62,084 bases of DNA from NCBI GenBank assembly GCA_937870635.1, contig CALMZP010000098.1, positions 1 through 62,084 on the forward strand. Reading direction: 5' to 3'. Shown here piece by piece: positions 16,803 through 28,136 of the stretch. The translations under genes were made by a program, and so were the position numbers. This DNA is from an uncultured Acidobacteriota bacterium (lineage in GTDB: Bacteria; Acidobacteriota; Thermoanaerobaculia; Gp7-AA8). How positions within the stretch are numbered: the first letter of the stretch is position 1; every line of letters begins with the position of its first letter. The notes beneath the pieces are model-generated. The model worked only from the letters and a program-made list of their open reading frames with translations. It had not been told where the DNA came from and searched no databases.

Positions 16803-17789
16803 TTAGTCGCGCATCTCGGCGCCGGCGCGAGCCGCGCGAGACATGCCGAACGAGAGGCCGAGAGAAGCGAGGACATCCTTGATCTCGTCGAGAGACTTGC
16901 GGCCGAAGTTCTTGGTCGAAAGCATCTCGCGCTCCGTGCGCTGCACGAGGTCGCCGAGGGTGCGGATGTTGGCATTCTTGAGGCAGTTGGCGGAGCGGAC
17001 GGAGAGGTCGAGCTCCTCGATCGGCTTGGCCAGCATCTCGGCCATGCGCGGATCGACTTCCGGAGCGGCAGTCTCTTCGATCTGCTCGCCCTTCGTCTCG
17101 AACGAGCTGAAGATGCGGAGGTGGTCGCCGAGAAGATCGGCAGCGAGGCTGACCGCTTCCTGGGGCGACACGGCGCCGTTGGTCCACACTTCGAGGATCA
17201 GACGGTCGTAGTCGGTCATCTGGCCGACGCGCGCGCCCTCGACGTGATAGTTCACGCGGCGGACGGGCGAATGGATCGAGTCGATGGGGATGTAGCCCAG
17301 CGGCAGGTCCGAGTCGGCGTTGCGATCGGCGACCTGGTAGCCGCGGCCGATCTTGAGACGGGCCTCGAGCTTGAGCGTGCCTTCCTTGGAAAGCGTTGCG
17401 ATGTGCGCCGTCGGATCGAGCACTTCGATGTCGGCGTCATCCTCGAAGTCGGCTGCGGTGACCACACCGGGGCCTTTCTTTTCGAGGTAAAGGGTCTTCG
17501 GCCCTTCGCCATGGAGCTTGAAGGGGACCTGCTTGAGGTTGAGAACGACGTCCGTCATGTCTTCGACGACGCCGGTGAGCGACGAGAACTCGTGAAGAAC
17601 GCCTTCCACGCGAACCGCCGTGACGGCTGCACCCTCGATCGAGGAGAGCAGGACGCGGCGAAGCGCGTTACCGATCGTGGTACCAAAACCACGCTCGAAC
17701 GGCTGAGCGACGAAACGCCCGTAGTTCGGGGTGAGAGTCTCCGGATCGTAGTCCAGCTTCTTCGGCTTCTGAAAATCTGACCACAGCAT
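16803..17789 (-). CDS. rpoA: RNA polymerase subunit alpha
   Basis: 328 residues. The N-terminal assembly domain contains [21 protein letters not shown]. The C-terminal domain, which contacts DNA and activators, contains [22 protein letters not shown] and [21 protein letters not shown]. Normal length and normal position between rpsD and rplQ. Confidence 0.98.
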   Translation of the reverse strand: MLWSDFQKPKKLDYDPETLTPNYGRFVAQPFERGFGTTIGNALRRVLLSSIEGAAVTAVRVEGVLHEFSSLTGVVEDMTDVVLNLKQVPFKLHGEGPKTLYLEKKGPGVVTAADFEDDADIEVLDPTAHIATLSKEGTLKLEARLKIGRGYQVADRNADSDLPLGYIPIDSIHSPVRRVNYHVEGARVGQMTDYDRLILEVWTNGAVSPQEAVSLAADLLGDHLRIFSSFETKGEQIEETAAPEVDPRMAEMLAKPIEELDLSVRSANCLKNANIRTLGDLVQRTEREMLSTKNFGRKSLDEIKDVLASLGLSFGMSRAARAGAEMRD

Positions 17790-17819
17790 GTGAGCGGCCT
17801 CCTGCCATGTGAAGCCCCA

Positions 17820-17847
17820 GCTCTCAGCTGAGCGAACAGCTGAGAGC
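17820..17847. repeat. 11-bp hairpin in the rpsD-rpoA spacer
   Basis: GCTCTCAGCTG pairs with CAGCTGAGAGC across a 6-base loop. Not followed by a T-run on the minus strand, so more likely an mRNA processing or stability element than a terminator. Confidence 0.7.
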
Positions 17848-17866
17848 CACGAGCCCCACTGTCTAA

Positions 17867-18493
17867 TTACTTCGAGTAGAGTTCGACGATGAGCTGTTCC
17901 TGAATCGGGAGACGGATGTCTTCGCGCTTCGGAACATCGGTGACCGTGCCGCGGAACTGTTCGGCATTCAGCTCGAGCCAGGACGGAACGCCGCGGCCGG
18001 CAGCTGTTTCGACAGCCTGACGGATCTGGTCGTTCTTCCGGCTCTTCTCGCGAACCTGGATGACATCACCCTTCCGAGCCTGATAGGAGGGGATGTTGAT
18101 CTTCTTGCCGTTCACTTCGATATGGCCGTGGCGCACGAGCTGCCGCGCCTGCGGACGTGAAGCAGCGAAGCCCAGCGAGTACACCACGTTGTCGAGCCGG
18201 AGCTCGAGCTGACGAAGGAGGTTCTCACCGGTGATACCCGTCTTGCGCTCGGCGCGCTGGAAGTAGAGACGGAACTGGCTCTCGAGCAGGCCGTAGATCC
18301 GCTTGACCTTCTGCTTCTCGCGGAGCTGCAGGCCGTAGCCCAGAACCTTGGAACGCCGGCGGCCGTGCTGGCCGGGGGCGTAATTGCGGCGCTCGATCGA
18401 GCACTTGTCCTTGAAACAACGATCGCCTTTGAGAAAAAGCTTCATACCCTCGCGCCGGCAAAGCCGGCACACCGGGTCAGAGTAACGAGCCAC
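17867..18493 (-). CDS. rpsD: 30S ribosomal protein S4
   Basis: 208 residues; primary 16S rRNA binder. It is the zinc-type (C+) form: Cys9, Cys12, Cys26 and Cys31 in the CRLCRREG...DRCFKDKC region near the start. The S4 RNA-binding domain is centred on [20 protein letters not shown]. In other bacteria S4 can repress the alpha operon translationally; no target site was recognised here. Confidence 0.98.
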   Translation of the reverse strand: MARYSDPVCRLCRREGMKLFLKGDRCFKDKCSIERRNYAPGQHGRRRSKVLGYGLQLREKQKVKRIYGLLESQFRLYFQRAERKTGITGENLLRQLELRLDNVVYSLGFAASRPQARQLVRHGHIEVNGKKINIPSYQARKGDVIQVREKSRKNDQIRQAVETAAGRGVPSWLELNAEQFRGTVTDVPKREDIRLPIQEQLIVELYSK

Positions 18494-18589
18494 TGTGCCT
18501 CCTGTTTTGTCGGACCCGCGTCACCATGACGCGTTCCGCATACCGCCGCCGCTGCAAGCGGTAACTTGATACCTCGTTGACGGGACGAA

Positions 18590-19003
18590 TCAGACGCGCC
18601 GGCGCTTCGGCGGTCTGCACCCGTTGTGGGGGATGGGGGTCACGTCCTTGATGCTCTTGATGTCGAGACCGCTCGCGGCAAGCGCGCGGATGGCGGACTC
18701 ACGTCCGGCTCCCGGTCCCTTCACCTTCACATCGACGCTGCGGATGCCGTGCTCCTGCGCGAGCTGCGCGGCATTCTGTGCGGCGACCTGCGCGGCGAAG
18801 GGAGTGCCCTTGCGGGACCCCTTGAAGCCGATGCGCCCCGCGCTCGACCACGCCAGCACGTTGCCGACCGGGTCGGAGATCGCCACGATGGTGTTGTTGA
18901 ATGTCGCCGCGATCGACGCCACGCCGTGAGGAATGTTCTTCCGTTCCTTGCGCTTGGTGCCCGCCCGACGCTGTCCCGCCTTAGGTGCTCTTGCTGTCGC
19001 CAT
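18590..19003 (-). CDS. rpsK: 30S ribosomal protein S11
   Basis: 137 residues, with [19 protein letters not shown] near the start, [14 protein letters not shown], and the classic ending [16 protein letters not shown]. Lies between rpsM and rpsD, separated from rpsM by a spacer carrying a dispersed repeat. Confidence 0.98.
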   Translation of the reverse strand: MATARAPKAGQRRAGTKRKERKNIPHGVASIAATFNNTIVAISDPVGNVLAWSSAGRIGFKGSRKGTPFAAQVAAQNAAQLAQEHGIRSVDVKVKGPGAGRESAIRALAASGLDIKSIKDVTPIPHNGCRPPKRRRV

Positions 19004-19018
19004 GTTTTTTCCTGTCCT

Positions 19019-19044
19019 GGATCCTTCGCTGCGCTCAGGATGAG
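19019..19044. repeat. TCATCCTGAG...GAAGGATC element, copy 2
   Basis: GGATCCTTCGCTGCGCTCAG then GATGAG, the reverse orientation of copy 1, in the rpsM-rpsK spacer. A second small palindrome, GGCGCCGCTGACGCGGCGC, follows at about 19050. Confidence 0.8.
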
Positions 19045-19072
19045 TGTTGGCGCCGCTGACGCGGCGCTACCC

Positions 19073-19456
19073 TCATTTCTTGGTTGCTTTCTTCTTGCCG
19101 GCGACCGCGCCCTTGCGCGGACCCTTGCGGGTGCGTGCGTTGGTGTGCGTGCGCTGGCCACGGACCGGGAGGCCGCGGCGGTGCCGCATGCCCCGGTAGC
19201 AGTTGATCTCCATGAGGCGCTTGATGTCGAGGCCGACGTCCTTGCGGAGATCGCCCTCCACTTTCCCCTCGTCGGTGATCACCTGACGGATCTTGCGAAC
19301 GTCATCCTCGGTGAGGTCCTTCACCCGCGTGTCGCGGCTGACCTGGGCCTTGTCCAGGATGTCGTTCGACCGGGAACGGCCGATGCCAAAAATGTAAGTC
19401 AGGCCGATCTCGACCCGCTTGTTGAGTGGAAGATCCACACCCGCGATACGTGCCAT
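19073..19456 (-). CDS. rpsM: 30S ribosomal protein S13
   Basis: 127 residues: [20 protein letters not shown] at the start, [11 protein letters not shown], and the C-terminal tail [21 protein letters not shown], which reaches the P site. Follows rpmJ by 18 bases. Confidence 0.98.
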   Translation of the reverse strand: MARIAGVDLPLNKRVEIGLTYIFGIGRSRSNDILDKAQVSRDTRVKDLTEDDVRKIRQVITDEGKVEGDLRKDVGLDIKRLMEINCYRGMRHRRGLPVRGQRTHTNARTRKGPRKGAVAGKKKATKK

Positions 19457-19474
19457 TGATGAAGCTCCTAGCCT

Positions 19475-19588
19475 TTATCCCTGCCGCTGTTTGTGCTTCG
19501 GGTTCTCACAGATGATCCGAATCACGCCCTGACGACGAACGATCTTGCACTTCGTGCAGATTTTCTTGACTGATGAACGCACTTTCAT
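19475..19588 (-). CDS. rpmJ: 50S ribosomal protein L36
   Basis: 37 residues, [19 protein letters not shown] then [11 protein letters not shown]. It is the zinc-binding form with Cys11, Cys14, Cys27 and His32. Lies between infA and rpsM as usual. Confidence 0.97.
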   Translation of the reverse strand: MKVRSSVKKICTKCKIVRRQGVIRIICENPKHKQRQG

Positions 19589-19602
19589 GATGACTCCGGG
19601 CG

Positions 19603-19821
19603 CTACTTGTATCGATAGATGATCCGACCGCGGGTCAGATCGTACGGCGACAGTTCCACGAGAACCTTGTCTCCCGGAAGAATGCGGATGAAGTGCTTGC
19701 GCATCTTGCCGGAGATATGCGCCAGCACCTTGTGCTTGTTCTCCAGCTCGACCTGAAACATCGCATTCGGCAACGTCTCCAGCACCGTCGCCGTCACTTC
19801 AATTGCTTCTTCCTTCGACAT
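19603..19821 (-). CDS. infA: Translation initiation factor IF-1
   Basis: A 72-residue S1/OB-fold protein ([20 protein letters not shown], ending [12 protein letters not shown]) that binds the ribosomal A site during initiation. The start is fixed by AGAAAGGAAC just upstream of the ATG. A longer frame upstream would translate the heptamer repeat. Confidence 0.98.
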   Translation of the reverse strand: MSKEEAIEVTATVLETLPNAMFQVELENKHKVLAHISGKMRKHFIRILPGDKVLVELSPYDLTRGRIIYRYK

Positions 19822-19835
19822 AGTTCCTTTCTTCT

Positions 19836-19906
19836 GAGCTCTGGGCTCTTGGCTCTGGGCTCTTGGGGAATTCGCTCCCAAGAGCCCAGAGCCAATAGCT
19901 GAGAGC
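19836..19906. repeat. Heptamer inverted repeat (RGGCTCT)n
   Basis: GAGCTCT, GGGCTCT, TGGCTCT and GGGCTCT in strict 7-bp phase, then an inverse arm from about 19878 (CCCAAGAGCCCAGAGCC). It lies in the map-infA spacer of the ribosomal operon. Confidence 0.9.
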
Positions 19907-20731
19907 CTATCTACCCAAAACCCACGGCCCGCTGGCCGTCACGGCAATCGAGTTCTCGAAGTGAGCGGCGAGTGCTCCGTCGAGCGTGCGCGCCGTCCAC
20001 CCGTCCGCATCCGTCTTCACGTCCTGCATCATCCCGCCGCTGCCGGCGCGCTCGATGCGCGTCTTCAGCTTCGGACCGATCTCGCACAGCATCGGCTCGA
20101 TGGCCAGGACCATTCCTTCCCGCAGCTCCAGACCACGTCCGCGCTTCCCGTAGTTGTAGACCTGCGGCTCCTCGTGCATCTTTCGGCCGATCCCGTGGCC
20201 CACGAAGTTGCGGATCACATGGAACCCGCGGGATTCCGCCAGCTCCTGCACCGCCGCTCCGATGTCGCCGAGGTGACGCCCGGGACGCATCTCCTCGATC
20301 GCGAGATCGAGGCATTCCTTCGTCGTCCTGATCAGCTCCGCCGCGCGCGGCGTCACGTTCCCGACCGGAACCGTGATCGCGCCATCGCCTACGAATCCCT
20401 CGTAGATCGATCCGAAGTCCAGACCGATGATGTCCCCTTCCTGAAGCTTGTTCCGGTTGGGGATGCCGTGGACGATCACGTCGTTGACCGAAGCGCAGAC
20501 GACCGCCGGATACGGCGGCAGGCCCATCGGAGCGTAGCCCTTGAACGGCGATTTCGCGCCGCGCTTCGCCAGCTCCTCTTCAGCCATCGCGTTGAGCTGA
20601 GCCGTGGTCGCCCCCGGCTTCACGAGTCGCCGCATCATCTCCAGGATCTCCAGGACGATCCGGTTCGCTCGATCCATGATCTGGATCTCTTCGTGCGACT
20701 TGAGGACCGGCCCCTTGATCTTGTCGAGCAT
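19907..20731 (-). CDS. map: Methionine aminopeptidase, type I
   Basis: Removes the initiator Met from nascent proteins. 274 residues with the full metal site: Asp105, Asp116, His179, Glu212 and Glu259, plus the substrate His88 in [25 protein letters not shown] is diagnostic. The C-terminus ([12 protein letters not shown]) is close to the normal end. Sits between adk and infA, a common arrangement. Confidence 0.97.
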   Translation of the reverse strand: MLDKIKGPVLKSHEEIQIMDRANRIVLEILEMMRRLVKPGATTAQLNAMAEEELAKRGAKSPFKGYAPMGLPPYPAVVCASVNDVIVHGIPNRNKLQEGDIIGLDFGSIYEGFVGDGAITVPVGNVTPRAAELIRTTKECLDLAIEEMRPGRHLGDIGAAVQELAESRGFHVIRNFVGHGIGRKMHEEPQVYNYGKRGRGLELREGMVLAIEPMLCEIGPKLKTRIERAGSGGMMQDVKTDADGWTARTLDGALAAHFENSIAVTASGPWVLGR

Positions 20732-20743
20732 GCTTGAGCGTGT

Positions 20744-21385
20744 TCAGTTCAACGACTTTTCGATTCGTTCAAAGACCTGATCGACGGGACCGATCCCGTT
20801 GACCTCGCGAAGCAGCTGCTTCGCCTTGTAGTGCGACGCCACCGGAGCCGTCTGCCTGTGAAACGACTCGAGACGCTTCCGGACGGCCGTTTCCGTGTCG
20901 TCCGGACGCGCGATCAGAGCCCCGCCGCACTTGTCGCAGACATCCTTGGCGGCGGGAGGCTGATTCTCCAGGTGATAGATCGCACCACACTGGGCACACG
21001 TCCGTCGGAGTGCGATCCGCTTGACGATAGCCTCGTCTGGTACGAGCAGCTGGAGAACACGAAGGTCCCCCTGTCCATTCCCGGAGACAATCGTGTCGAG
21101 CTTCTCCGCCTGGACCAGGGTCCGCGGGAAGCCGTCGAGAATAAAGCCCTTCTTTGCATCGGCTTTGGTGAGGCGCTCCCGGATGATTCCGACCATCAGG
21201 TCGTCCGGAACCAGCTGGCCCGCCGCCATGATCGGCGCCGCCTGCTGGCCGAGAGCCGTCCCGTCGGCGACCGCCTCTCGGAGGATGTCGCCGGTGGAGA
21301 TGTGGGGAATCCCGAAACGGCTCGCCAGCCGCTTCGCCTGAGTCCCCTTGCCGCTGCCCGGCGGCCCGATGAAGATGAGTTTCAT
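20744..21385 (-). CDS. adk: Adenylate kinase (zinc LID type)
   Basis: Interconverts ATP + AMP and 2 ADP. 213 residues from the ATG giving MKLIFIGPPGSGKGTQ (P-loop 7-15). The LID has four cysteines, CAQC and CDKC, expected to bind zinc. FPRTLVQAEKLD is the usual NMP-binding region context. A longer upstream frame (to 21445) crosses a dispersed repeat and is rejected. Confidence 0.97.
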   Translation of the reverse strand: MKLIFIGPPGSGKGTQAKRLASRFGIPHISTGDILREAVADGTALGQQAAPIMAAGQLVPDDLMVGIIRERLTKADAKKGFILDGFPRTLVQAEKLDTIVSGNGQGDLRVLQLLVPDEAIVKRIALRRTCAQCGAIYHLENQPPAAKDVCDKCGGALIARPDDTETAVRKRLESFHRQTAPVASHYKAKQLLREVNGIGPVDQVFERIEKSLN

Positions 21386-21396
21386 GGTCATCACTA

Positions 21397-21486
21397 CGTC
21401 ATCCTGAGCCGCAAAGACGGCGAAGGACCTCCGAATGCGAAACATCTGCGCATTCCGAGGCTCTTCGCTTCGCTCAGAGTGACGTG
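21397..21486. repeat. TCATCCTGAG-type inverted element, copy 3
   Basis: Left end CGTCATCCTGAGCCGCAAAG, right end CTTCGCTTCGCTCAGAGTGACG, forming imperfect inverted termini about 90 bases apart: a small MITE-like unit in the secY-adk spacer. Confidence 0.82.
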
Positions 21487-21491
21487 CCTCA

Positions 21492-22898
<1,407 letters not shown>

Positions 22899-22899
22899 G

Positions 22900-23343
22900 T
22901 TAGCCGATCTCCTGGCAGGTTCCACCCGCCGCTTCGATCTGCTTCCGTGCTGACGCCGAGAACTTCGCCGCGTGCACGGTGAGCTTCTTGGACAGTTTGC
23001 CGTCGCCGAGGATCTTGACGCCGTCGTTCTGTCCCTTGACCAGGCCTGCGCCGCGAAGCATCGCCTCGTCCACGGTCACTCCGTTGTCGAAGCGCTCGAG
23101 GTCGGAGACGTTCACCACGGCGTAGTCTCTCTTGAAGATGTTGGTGAAGCCGCGCTTCGGAAGCCGGCGATGCAGGGGCATCTGGCCGCCTTCGAAGCCG
23201 ATCTGACGGCTGTAGCCGGACCGCGACTTCTGTCCCTTTTCACCGCGGCTGGCGGTCTTGCCATGCCCGGATCCCGGACCGCGGCCGACGCGCTTCTTGG
23301 CGTGCCTGGCGCCCTTCTTGGGTTTCAGATTATTGAGTTCCAT
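22900..23343 (-). CDS. rplO: 50S ribosomal protein L15
   Basis: 147 residues: [20 protein letters not shown], then [24 protein letters not shown], and the C-terminal [21 protein letters not shown]. The stop codon lies one base before the secY TTG. Confidence 0.98.
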   Translation of the reverse strand: MELNNLKPKKGARHAKKRVGRGPGSGHGKTASRGEKGQKSRSGYSRQIGFEGGQMPLHRRLPKRGFTNIFKRDYAVVNVSDLERFDNGVTVDEAMLRGAGLVKGQNDGVKILGDGKLSKKLTVHAAKFSASARKQIEAAGGTCQEIG

Positions 23344-23354
23344 GATCGTGCTCC

Positions 23355-23437
23355 GAAGGATGAAGGCTGAAGGATGAAGGCTGAAGGGCAGCGGCGCCCA
23401 GAACCTTCATCCTTCATCCTTCATCCTTCATCCTTTC
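23355..23437. repeat. Heptamer inverted repeat (GAAGGAT/GAAGGCT)4 ... (CCTTCAT)4
   Basis: Left arm alternates GAAGGAT and GAAGGCT at 23355-23382; right arm has four CCTTCAT units at 23404-23431. It occupies the rpmD-rplO spacer. Confidence 0.95.
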
Positions 23438-23439
23438 GA

Positions 23440-23646
23440 TTACTCCACTACCTCAACGAGATGCGGGATCTTGGCGATCATCCCGCGCACTTCTTTGGTG
23501 TCCTTGCGCTCAGTCACGCGATGCATCTTGCCGAGGCCGAGGGCCTTGAGGGTTTCGCGCATTTCGCGCGGGCAGCCGATGCCGCTGCGGACCTGCTTGA
23601 GACGGATCGTGCCGCCAGCTTTCCTGTCAGCCTTCTTCGCGCTCAT
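23440..23646 (-). CDS. rpmD: 50S ribosomal protein L30
   Basis: 68 residues, slightly longer than usual (about 60), with [38 protein letters not shown] and the end [14 protein letters not shown]. The start overlaps the rpsE stop by 4 bases. Confidence 0.96.
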   Translation of the reverse strand: MSAKKADRKAGGTIRLKQVRSGIGCPREMRETLKALGLGKMHRVTERKDTKEVRGMIAKIPHLVEVVE

Positions 23647-24197
23647 GCTTCACCTTCCGGCGCACCCTCGGAACCGTTGCCCCGGAGGGCCTTGAACTGC
23701 TCTTCGCTGCGAAGCTGCTTGAGGGCTTCGAACGTCGCCTTGACGACGTTGTGCGGGTTCGCGGTTCCGAGCGACTTCGTGAGGATGTTCTGGATTCCGG
23801 CCGACTCGAGAATGGCGCGGACCGGACCACCGGCGATGACGCCGGTACCGTCCGAAGCCGGCTTGAGAAGGACCTTGCCCGCGCCGTAGTGGCCGAGCGA
23901 GGCGTGCGGAATCGTCGTTCCGCTCATGGAGATCGAGATCATGTTCTTCTTGGCGATCTCGATGCCCTTCTTGATGGCGGCCGGAACTTCCTTGGCCTTG
24001 CCCGAACCGAAGCCGACCCGGCCCTGGCCGTCACCGACGACGACGAGCGCGGAGAAGCTGAAGTTCTTGCCGCCCTTGACGACCTTCGTGACGCGGTTGA
24101 TGTGGACGACCTTGTCGATCATCCCGCTTTCGGATCTCTCATCGCCGCGGCGATCGCCGCGCGGACCGCCCTGACCCTGACGCTGTGGACGCTGCAT
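23643..24197 (-). CDS. rpsE: 30S ribosomal protein S5
   Basis: 184 residues; S5 dsRBD-like N domain ([38 protein letters not shown]) and the C domain with [21 protein letters not shown] short Arg/Gln/Gly-rich extension precedes the domain, and an acidic tail EGAPEGEA ends it. Confidence 0.98.
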   Translation of the reverse strand: MQRPQRQGQGGPRGDRRGDERSESGMIDKVVHINRVTKVVKGGKNFSFSALVVVGDGQGRVGFGSGKAKEVPAAIKKGIEIAKKNMISISMSGTTIPHASLGHYGAGKVLLKPASDGTGVIAGGPVRAILESAGIQNILTKSLGTANPHNVVKATFEALKQLRSEEQFKALRGNGSEGAPEGEA

Positions 24198-24205
24198 TTG
24201 ATCTC

Positions 24206-24565
24206 CTAGAATTCCAGACCGTTTTCACGCGCCGCATCCGCGAGCGCCTTGATGTTTCCGTGGTACTGGTAGCCACCGCGATCGAACACCACGCGCGTGA
24301 TTCCCTTGTCCTTCGCCTTCTTCGCGATCAGCGCGCCGACGGCTTTGGCCGCCGCTGCGTTCGCGCCCTTCGAAGAGGAGTCCTTCTCGCGGCTCGACGC
24401 CGACGCGATCGTCGTTCCGGTGGCATCGTCGATGACCTGCGCGTACACGTGCTTCAGGCTCCGGAACACAGCCAGGCGCGGACGCTCGGTGGTGCCGGTG
24501 ACCTTGCGCCGGATGCGCTCTTTGACGCGCTTTCTGGCAACGACTCTCTCTTTTGCTTTATCCAT
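24206..24565 (-). CDS. rplR: 50S ribosomal protein L18
   Basis: 119 residues from [20 protein letters not shown]; binds 5S rRNA. Typical [21 protein letters not shown] and [28 protein letters not shown]. An ATG nine codons upstream is in frame but outside family alignment. Confidence 0.97.
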   Translation of the reverse strand: MDKAKERVVARKRVKERIRRKVTGTTERPRLAVFRSLKHVYAQVIDDATGTTIASASSREKDSSSKGANAAAAKAVGALIAKKAKDKGITRVVFDRGGYQYHGNIKALADAARENGLEF

Positions 24566-24619
24566 GTCTTTGTCCTGTGCGCCGAGGTTCAATTCCCGGC
24601 TTAAGCGGCTCTCGCCGTT

Positions 24620-25162
24620 TTACTTCCCGGCCGCCTTACCCGCCTTGCGGCGAATGATCTCGTCCGAGTACTTGATGCCCTTGCCCTTGTACGGATCGGG
24701 CTCGCGGAGCGCCCGGATCTCGGCCGCGGTCTGCCCGACTTTCTGCTTGTCGATCCCGGTGATGGTGATGTGTCCGGTCTTTCCGTCGACGGCGATGTCG
24801 ATGCCCTTCGGAATCGCGAACTTGACCGGGTGCGAATACCCGAGCTGGAAGACCACTTCCTTCCCCTTCACCTCGGCGCGATAACCGACGCCGATGATGT
24901 CGAGCTCTTTCTTGAAGCCTTCGCTCACGCCCTTGACGTTGCTCGCCACGAGGGCGCGCATGAGGCCGTGAAAAGCGCGGGTCTTCTTCTCTTCGTCGGC
25001 GCGCGTGAACTGGACGACGTTGTTCTCGACCTTCACGTCGATGCCGGTGACGAGCGGAGTGGTGAGGGAGCCCTTGGGGCCCTTGACCGTGACGGCGTTC
25101 CCGTCTTTCTTGACTTCGACTCCCTTGGGAATCGGAATCTCTTTTTTACCGATGCGAGACAT
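24620..25162 (-). CDS. rplF: 50S ribosomal protein L6
   Basis: 180 residues: MSRIGKKEIPIPKGVEVKKD, then GVGYRAEVKG and the C-terminal hallmark RALREPDPYKGKGIKYSDE. Near the factor-binding site of the 50S subunit. Confidence 0.98.
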   Translation of the reverse strand: MSRIGKKEIPIPKGVEVKKDGNAVTVKGPKGSLTTPLVTGIDVKVENNVVQFTRADEEKKTRAFHGLMRALVASNVKGVSEGFKKELDIIGVGYRAEVKGKEVVFQLGYSHPVKFAIPKGIDIAVDGKTGHITITGIDKQKVGQTAAEIRALREPDPYKGKGIKYSDEIIRRKAGKAAGK

Positions 25163-25173
25163 TGCCTATCTCC

Positions 25174-25572
25174 TTACCAGACCTGGCAGAGGACTTCGCC
25201 GCCGACGCCGGTCTTCACGGCTTCCTGGCCGGAGAGCACGCCCCGGGAAGTCGAGACGATCGCCAGCCCGAGGCCGCCGAGGACGCGCGGGATCTCCTGC
25301 TTGTTGCGGTAGACACGGCGGCCGGGGCGCGAGATGCGCTCGATGCCGTGGATGACGGGCTCGCCGTCTTCCGAGTATTTGAGGTAGATCCGGAGAACAC
25401 CCTGGACCTTGTCCTCCACCAGCTTGTAGTTGCTGATGAAGCCCTCGCTCTTGAGAATGCGCGCGATCTCGACCTTCAGCTTGGAAGCCGGCAGCTCGAC
25501 GCGATCGTGGCGCGCCTGAATTCCGTTGCGGATCCGCGTGAGCATATCCGCGATGGGATCAGTCATTGACAT
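25174..25572 (-). CDS. rpsH: 30S ribosomal protein S8
   Basis: 132 residues: [20 protein letters not shown] near the start, [20 protein letters not shown], and the family ending [23 protein letters not shown]8 is the autogenous repressor of the spc operon in E. coli; no target was identified here. An ATG two codons in is an alternative start. Confidence 0.98.
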   Translation of the reverse strand: MSMTDPIADMLTRIRNGIQARHDRVELPASKLKVEIARILKSEGFISNYKLVEDKVQGVLRIYLKYSEDGEPVIHGIERISRPGRRVYRNKQEIPRVLGGLGLAIVSTSRGVLSGQEAVKTGVGGEVLCQVW

Positions 25573-25600
25573 TCGTGACTCCTGTGTCCTTTTCAGTAAC

Positions 25601-25663
25601 GGGTGACGAGTGACGAGTGACGGGTAAGAAGCCTTTACCCGTCACTCGTCACCCGTCACTCGC
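25601..25663. repeat. Heptamer inverted repeat (GRGTGAC)n
   Basis: GGGTGAC, GAGTGAC, GAGTGAC and GGGTAAG in 7-bp phase, then the inverse arm CTTTACCCGTCACTCGTCAC and onward. It lies in the rpsN-rpsH spacer. Confidence 0.92.
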
Positions 25664-25670
25664 CACATCA

Positions 25671-25856
25671 TTACCAGCTGGCTTTCGTCACGCCGGGGAT
25701 GTACCCGCCGAGCGAGAGATTGCGGAAGCAGATTCGGCAGAGCTGAAACTTCCGGAGAAACCCACGGGGGCGCCCGCACACCTTGCAGCGGTTGCGTTTG
25801 CGCGTGGAGAACTTCGGCTTCCGCTCGGCCTTGACGATCATCGATGTTTTAGCCAT
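25671..25856 (-). CDS. rpsN: 30S ribosomal protein S14, zinc type
   Basis: 61 residues, the short zinc-binding (C+) form: [23 protein letters not shown] at 24-27 and CRIC at 40-43, ending [11 protein letters not shown]. Confidence 0.97.
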   Translation of the reverse strand: MAKTSMIVKAERKPKFSTRKRNRCKVCGRPRGFLRKFQLCRICFRNLSLGGYIPGVTKASW

Positions 25857-25866
25857 TGCTCTTCCC

Positions 25867-26409
25867 TTACTTGCCGAACGGCAAGCCCATCTCGCGAAGA
25901 AGGAAGCGAGCCTGCTCGTCGTTTTTCGCCGTGGTGACGATGGTGATGTTCATGCCCTTGGACTTGTCGACCTTGGTGATGTCGATCTCCGGGAAGATCA
26001 GATGGTCGCGGATGCCGAGGGTGTAGTTTCCGCGCCCGTCGAACGATTTCGTCGGGACGCCACGGAAGTCGCGCACGCGCGGCAGCGCGGTGCTGATCAG
26101 CCGGTCGAGAAACTCGTACATCTTCTCGCCGCGCAGAGTGACCATCGTGCCGATGGACTGCCCTTCGCGCAGCTTGAAGCTGGCGATCGACTTCTTGGCC
26201 TTGGTCACCACCGGCTTCTGACCGGTGATCTGACCGAGCTCGTCGACGGCCGCGTCGAGGATCTTGGCGTTGGAGATCGCTTCGCCCAGACCGATGTTGA
26301 TGACGACCTTCTCGACCTTGGGAACCGCCATCGGGTTCTTGATCTTGAATTCGTCCTGCAGTCGCTTGCGGACTTCCTTCGTGTAGTGCTCTTTGAGTCG
26401 CGATGCCAT
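25867..26409 (-). CDS. rplE: 50S ribosomal protein L5
   Basis: 180 residues; with L18 binds 5S rRNA. Typical [60 protein letters not shown], end [10 protein letters not shown]. Confidence 0.98.
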   Translation of the reverse strand: MASRLKEHYTKEVRKRLQDEFKIKNPMAVPKVEKVVINIGLGEAISNAKILDAAVDELGQITGQKPVVTKAKKSIASFKLREGQSIGTMVTLRGEKMYEFLDRLISTALPRVRDFRGVPTKSFDGRGNYTLGIRDHLIFPEIDITKVDKSKGMNITIVTTAKNDEQARFLLREMGLPFGK

Positions 26410-26425
26410 TTTTCTTTCCTGTCGG

Positions 26426-26782
26426 CTACTTGCCGAGGTTCGCCTTGCACTTCCGGCAGAAACGCACGTTGCCCTCTTCGGTGCGGTGCGATCCCAGACG
26501 TGCTGGTTCGTTGCAGCTCGGGCAGATCACCTGCAGCTTGTCCATGCGGATCGCCGACTCGCGCTCCAGGATGCCGCCCTTGATGTTCTTCTGCGGGTTG
26601 GGACGGGTGTGCTTCTTCTGGAAGTTCACGCGCTCGACGATGGCAGTCCCCTTCGTCGCGTTCACGCGCAGGACCTTCCCCTGCTTGCCCCGGTCCTTCC
26701 CCGACAGAACGACGACGTTGTCGCCCTTCTTGAGGTGGGACTTCCCGTGATGCTCTTCCTCGTGTTTTGCTTTTCCGTACAT
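26426..26782 (-). CDS. rplX: 50S ribosomal protein L24 with zinc ribbon
   Basis: 118 residues. KOW motif [20 protein letters not shown], then [20 protein letters not shown]. The C-terminal CPSC...CRKC pairs make a zinc ribbon. The N-terminus carries an unusual His/Glu-rich extension ([10 protein letters not shown]). Confidence 0.97.
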   Translation of the reverse strand: MYGKAKHEEEHHGKSHLKKGDNVVVLSGKDRGKQGKVLRVNATKGTAIVERVNFQKKHTRPNPQKNIKGGILERESAIRMDKLQVICPSCNEPARLGSHRTEEGNVRFCRKCKANLGK

Positions 26783-26787
26783 GTTTT

Positions 26788-26811
26788 GGCTCTCTGCTCC
26801 CGGCTCTCGGG
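26788..26811. repeat. Short heptamer array GGCTCTC-TGCTCCC-GGCTCTC
   Basis: Three units in 7-bp phase (26788, 26795, 26802) in the rplN-rplX spacer. Short, so chance is not excluded on its own. Confidence 0.55.
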
Positions 26812-26815
26812 CCTT

Positions 26816-27187
26816 CTAGATGACCTCGGGCGCCAGCGAGATGATCTTCATGAACTTGCGCTCACGAAGCTCGCGGGCCACCGGACCGAATACGCGGGTT
26901 CCCACCGGCTCACGCGCGTCGTTGATGAGAACGGCCGCGTTGTCGTCGAACTTGATGTACGACCCGTCGCGGCGGCGGCTTTCCTTCACCGTGCGCACGA
27001 TGACGGCCTTCACCACCGCGCCCTTCTTGACGGTGCCATCCGGCGAGGCTTCCTTGACGGAGGCCGTGATCACATCGCCGATGCGGGCGTACTGCCCGGC
27101 AGTCGATCCGCCCAGCATTCTGATGCAGGCGATCTTCTTCGCGCCGGTGTTGTCTGCAACCTGCAGAATCGTTCCCATCTGAATCAT
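26816..27187 (-). CDS. rplN: 50S ribosomal protein L14
   Basis: 123 residues from [20 protein letters not shown], with [21 protein letters not shown] and [20 protein letters not shown]. Upstream in-frame codons overlap rpsQ and are not used. Confidence 0.98.
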   Translation of the reverse strand: MIQMGTILQVADNTGAKKIACIRMLGGSTAGQYARIGDVITASVKEASPDGTVKKGAVVKAVIVRTVKESRRRDGSYIKFDDNAAVLINDAREPVGTRVFGPVARELRERKFMKIISLAPEVI

Positions 27188-27204
27188 GATTAGCTCCGCA
27201 GTCC

Positions 27205-27474
27205 TTAGCTCGCTCGTTCGAGCACTTCTTTGACGTTCCACCGCTTCCGCTTCGACAACGGCCGCGTCTCCTCGATGACCACCCGGTCACCGACGTTGAG
27301 CTGGTCGTTCGCGTGCGCCAGGAACTTGCTCGTCCGCTTGATGAACTTCTGATACATCCCGTGCTGGACGAGGCTTTCCACGGCGACGACGACGGTCTTC
27401 TGCATCTTGTTCGACACGACCACGCCGACCTTCGTCCGCTCGTTCGCTTTCTTCACTGCTTCTTTTTCTGCCAT
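27205..27474 (-). CDS. rpsQ: 30S ribosomal protein S17
   Basis: 89 residues: [41 protein letters not shown], then KKRKRW-like [17 protein letters not shown]-fold 16S rRNA binder. Confidence 0.97.
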   Translation of the reverse strand: MAEKEAVKKANERTKVGVVVSNKMQKTVVVAVESLVQHGMYQKFIKRTSKFLAHANDQLNVGDRVVIEETRPLSKRKRWNVKEVLERAS

Positions 27475-27495
27475 TGTCTTTCCCAGCTCTTCAGG

Positions 27496-27687
27496 TCAGG
27501 CCCGAGCCTTTTCGTTCAGCAAAGTCTTGATCCGCGCGATCTCACGACGGACTTCGCGCATCTTCATCGGATTTTCCATCCGCCCCGCCGCCCGCTGGAA
27601 CCGGAGCTTGAACAGCTGCTCGGTGAGCTCGCGCTGCCGCGTCTCCAGCTCGTTGTCGGTCTTGTTGCGAAGCTCCGCGGCCTTCAT
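27496..27687 (-). CDS. rpmC: 50S ribosomal protein L29
   Basis: 63 residues, helical hairpin: [56 protein letters not shown]. Start overlaps the rplP stop by 4 bases. Confidence 0.97.
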   Translation of the reverse strand: MKAAELRNKTDNELETRQRELTEQLFKLRFQRAAGRMENPMKMREVRREIARIKTLLNEKARA

Positions 27688-28109
27688 TCACCCACCTCCA
27701 TCATTTCGCGCGTGACGAAGCGCGTCTTGATCGGAAGCTTGTGCGCCGCGAGCTTGAACGCCTCTTCGGCCACTTCCCGCGTCACACCTTCCATCTCGTA
27801 GAGGATGCGCGCGGGCTTGATCACGCATACCCACTCTTCCGGCGCGCCCTTTCCCTTACCCATGCGGGTCTCGAGAGGCTTCTTGGTCACCGGCTTGTCC
27901 GGAAAAATCCGGATCCAGATCTTGCCGCCGCGCTTCACGTGGCGGGTCATGGCGATACGGGCCGCTTCGATCTGCCGCGCCGTCACCCATCCCGCCTCCA
28001 GCGCCTGGAGACCGTAATCTCCGAACGACACCTTCGCACCGCGGGTCGCCAGTCCACGACGGCGTCCGCGCTGCTGTTTTCTGAACTTCACTTTCTTCGG
28101 CATCAACAT
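27684..28109 (-). CDS. rplP: 50S ribosomal protein L16
   Basis: 141 residues: [59 protein letters not shown]. Helps shape the A-site tRNA pocket. The MLMP start matches many bacterial homologues. Confidence 0.98.
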   Translation of the reverse strand: MLMPKKVKFRKQQRGRRRGLATRGAKVSFGDYGLQALEAGWVTARQIEAARIAMTRHVKRGGKIWIRIFPDKPVTKKPLETRMGKGKGAPEEWVCVIKPARILYEMEGVTREVAEEAFKLAAHKLPIKTRFVTREMMEVGE

Positions 28110-28136
28110 GGCTGATTGACTCCTGGCTCCGGGGGC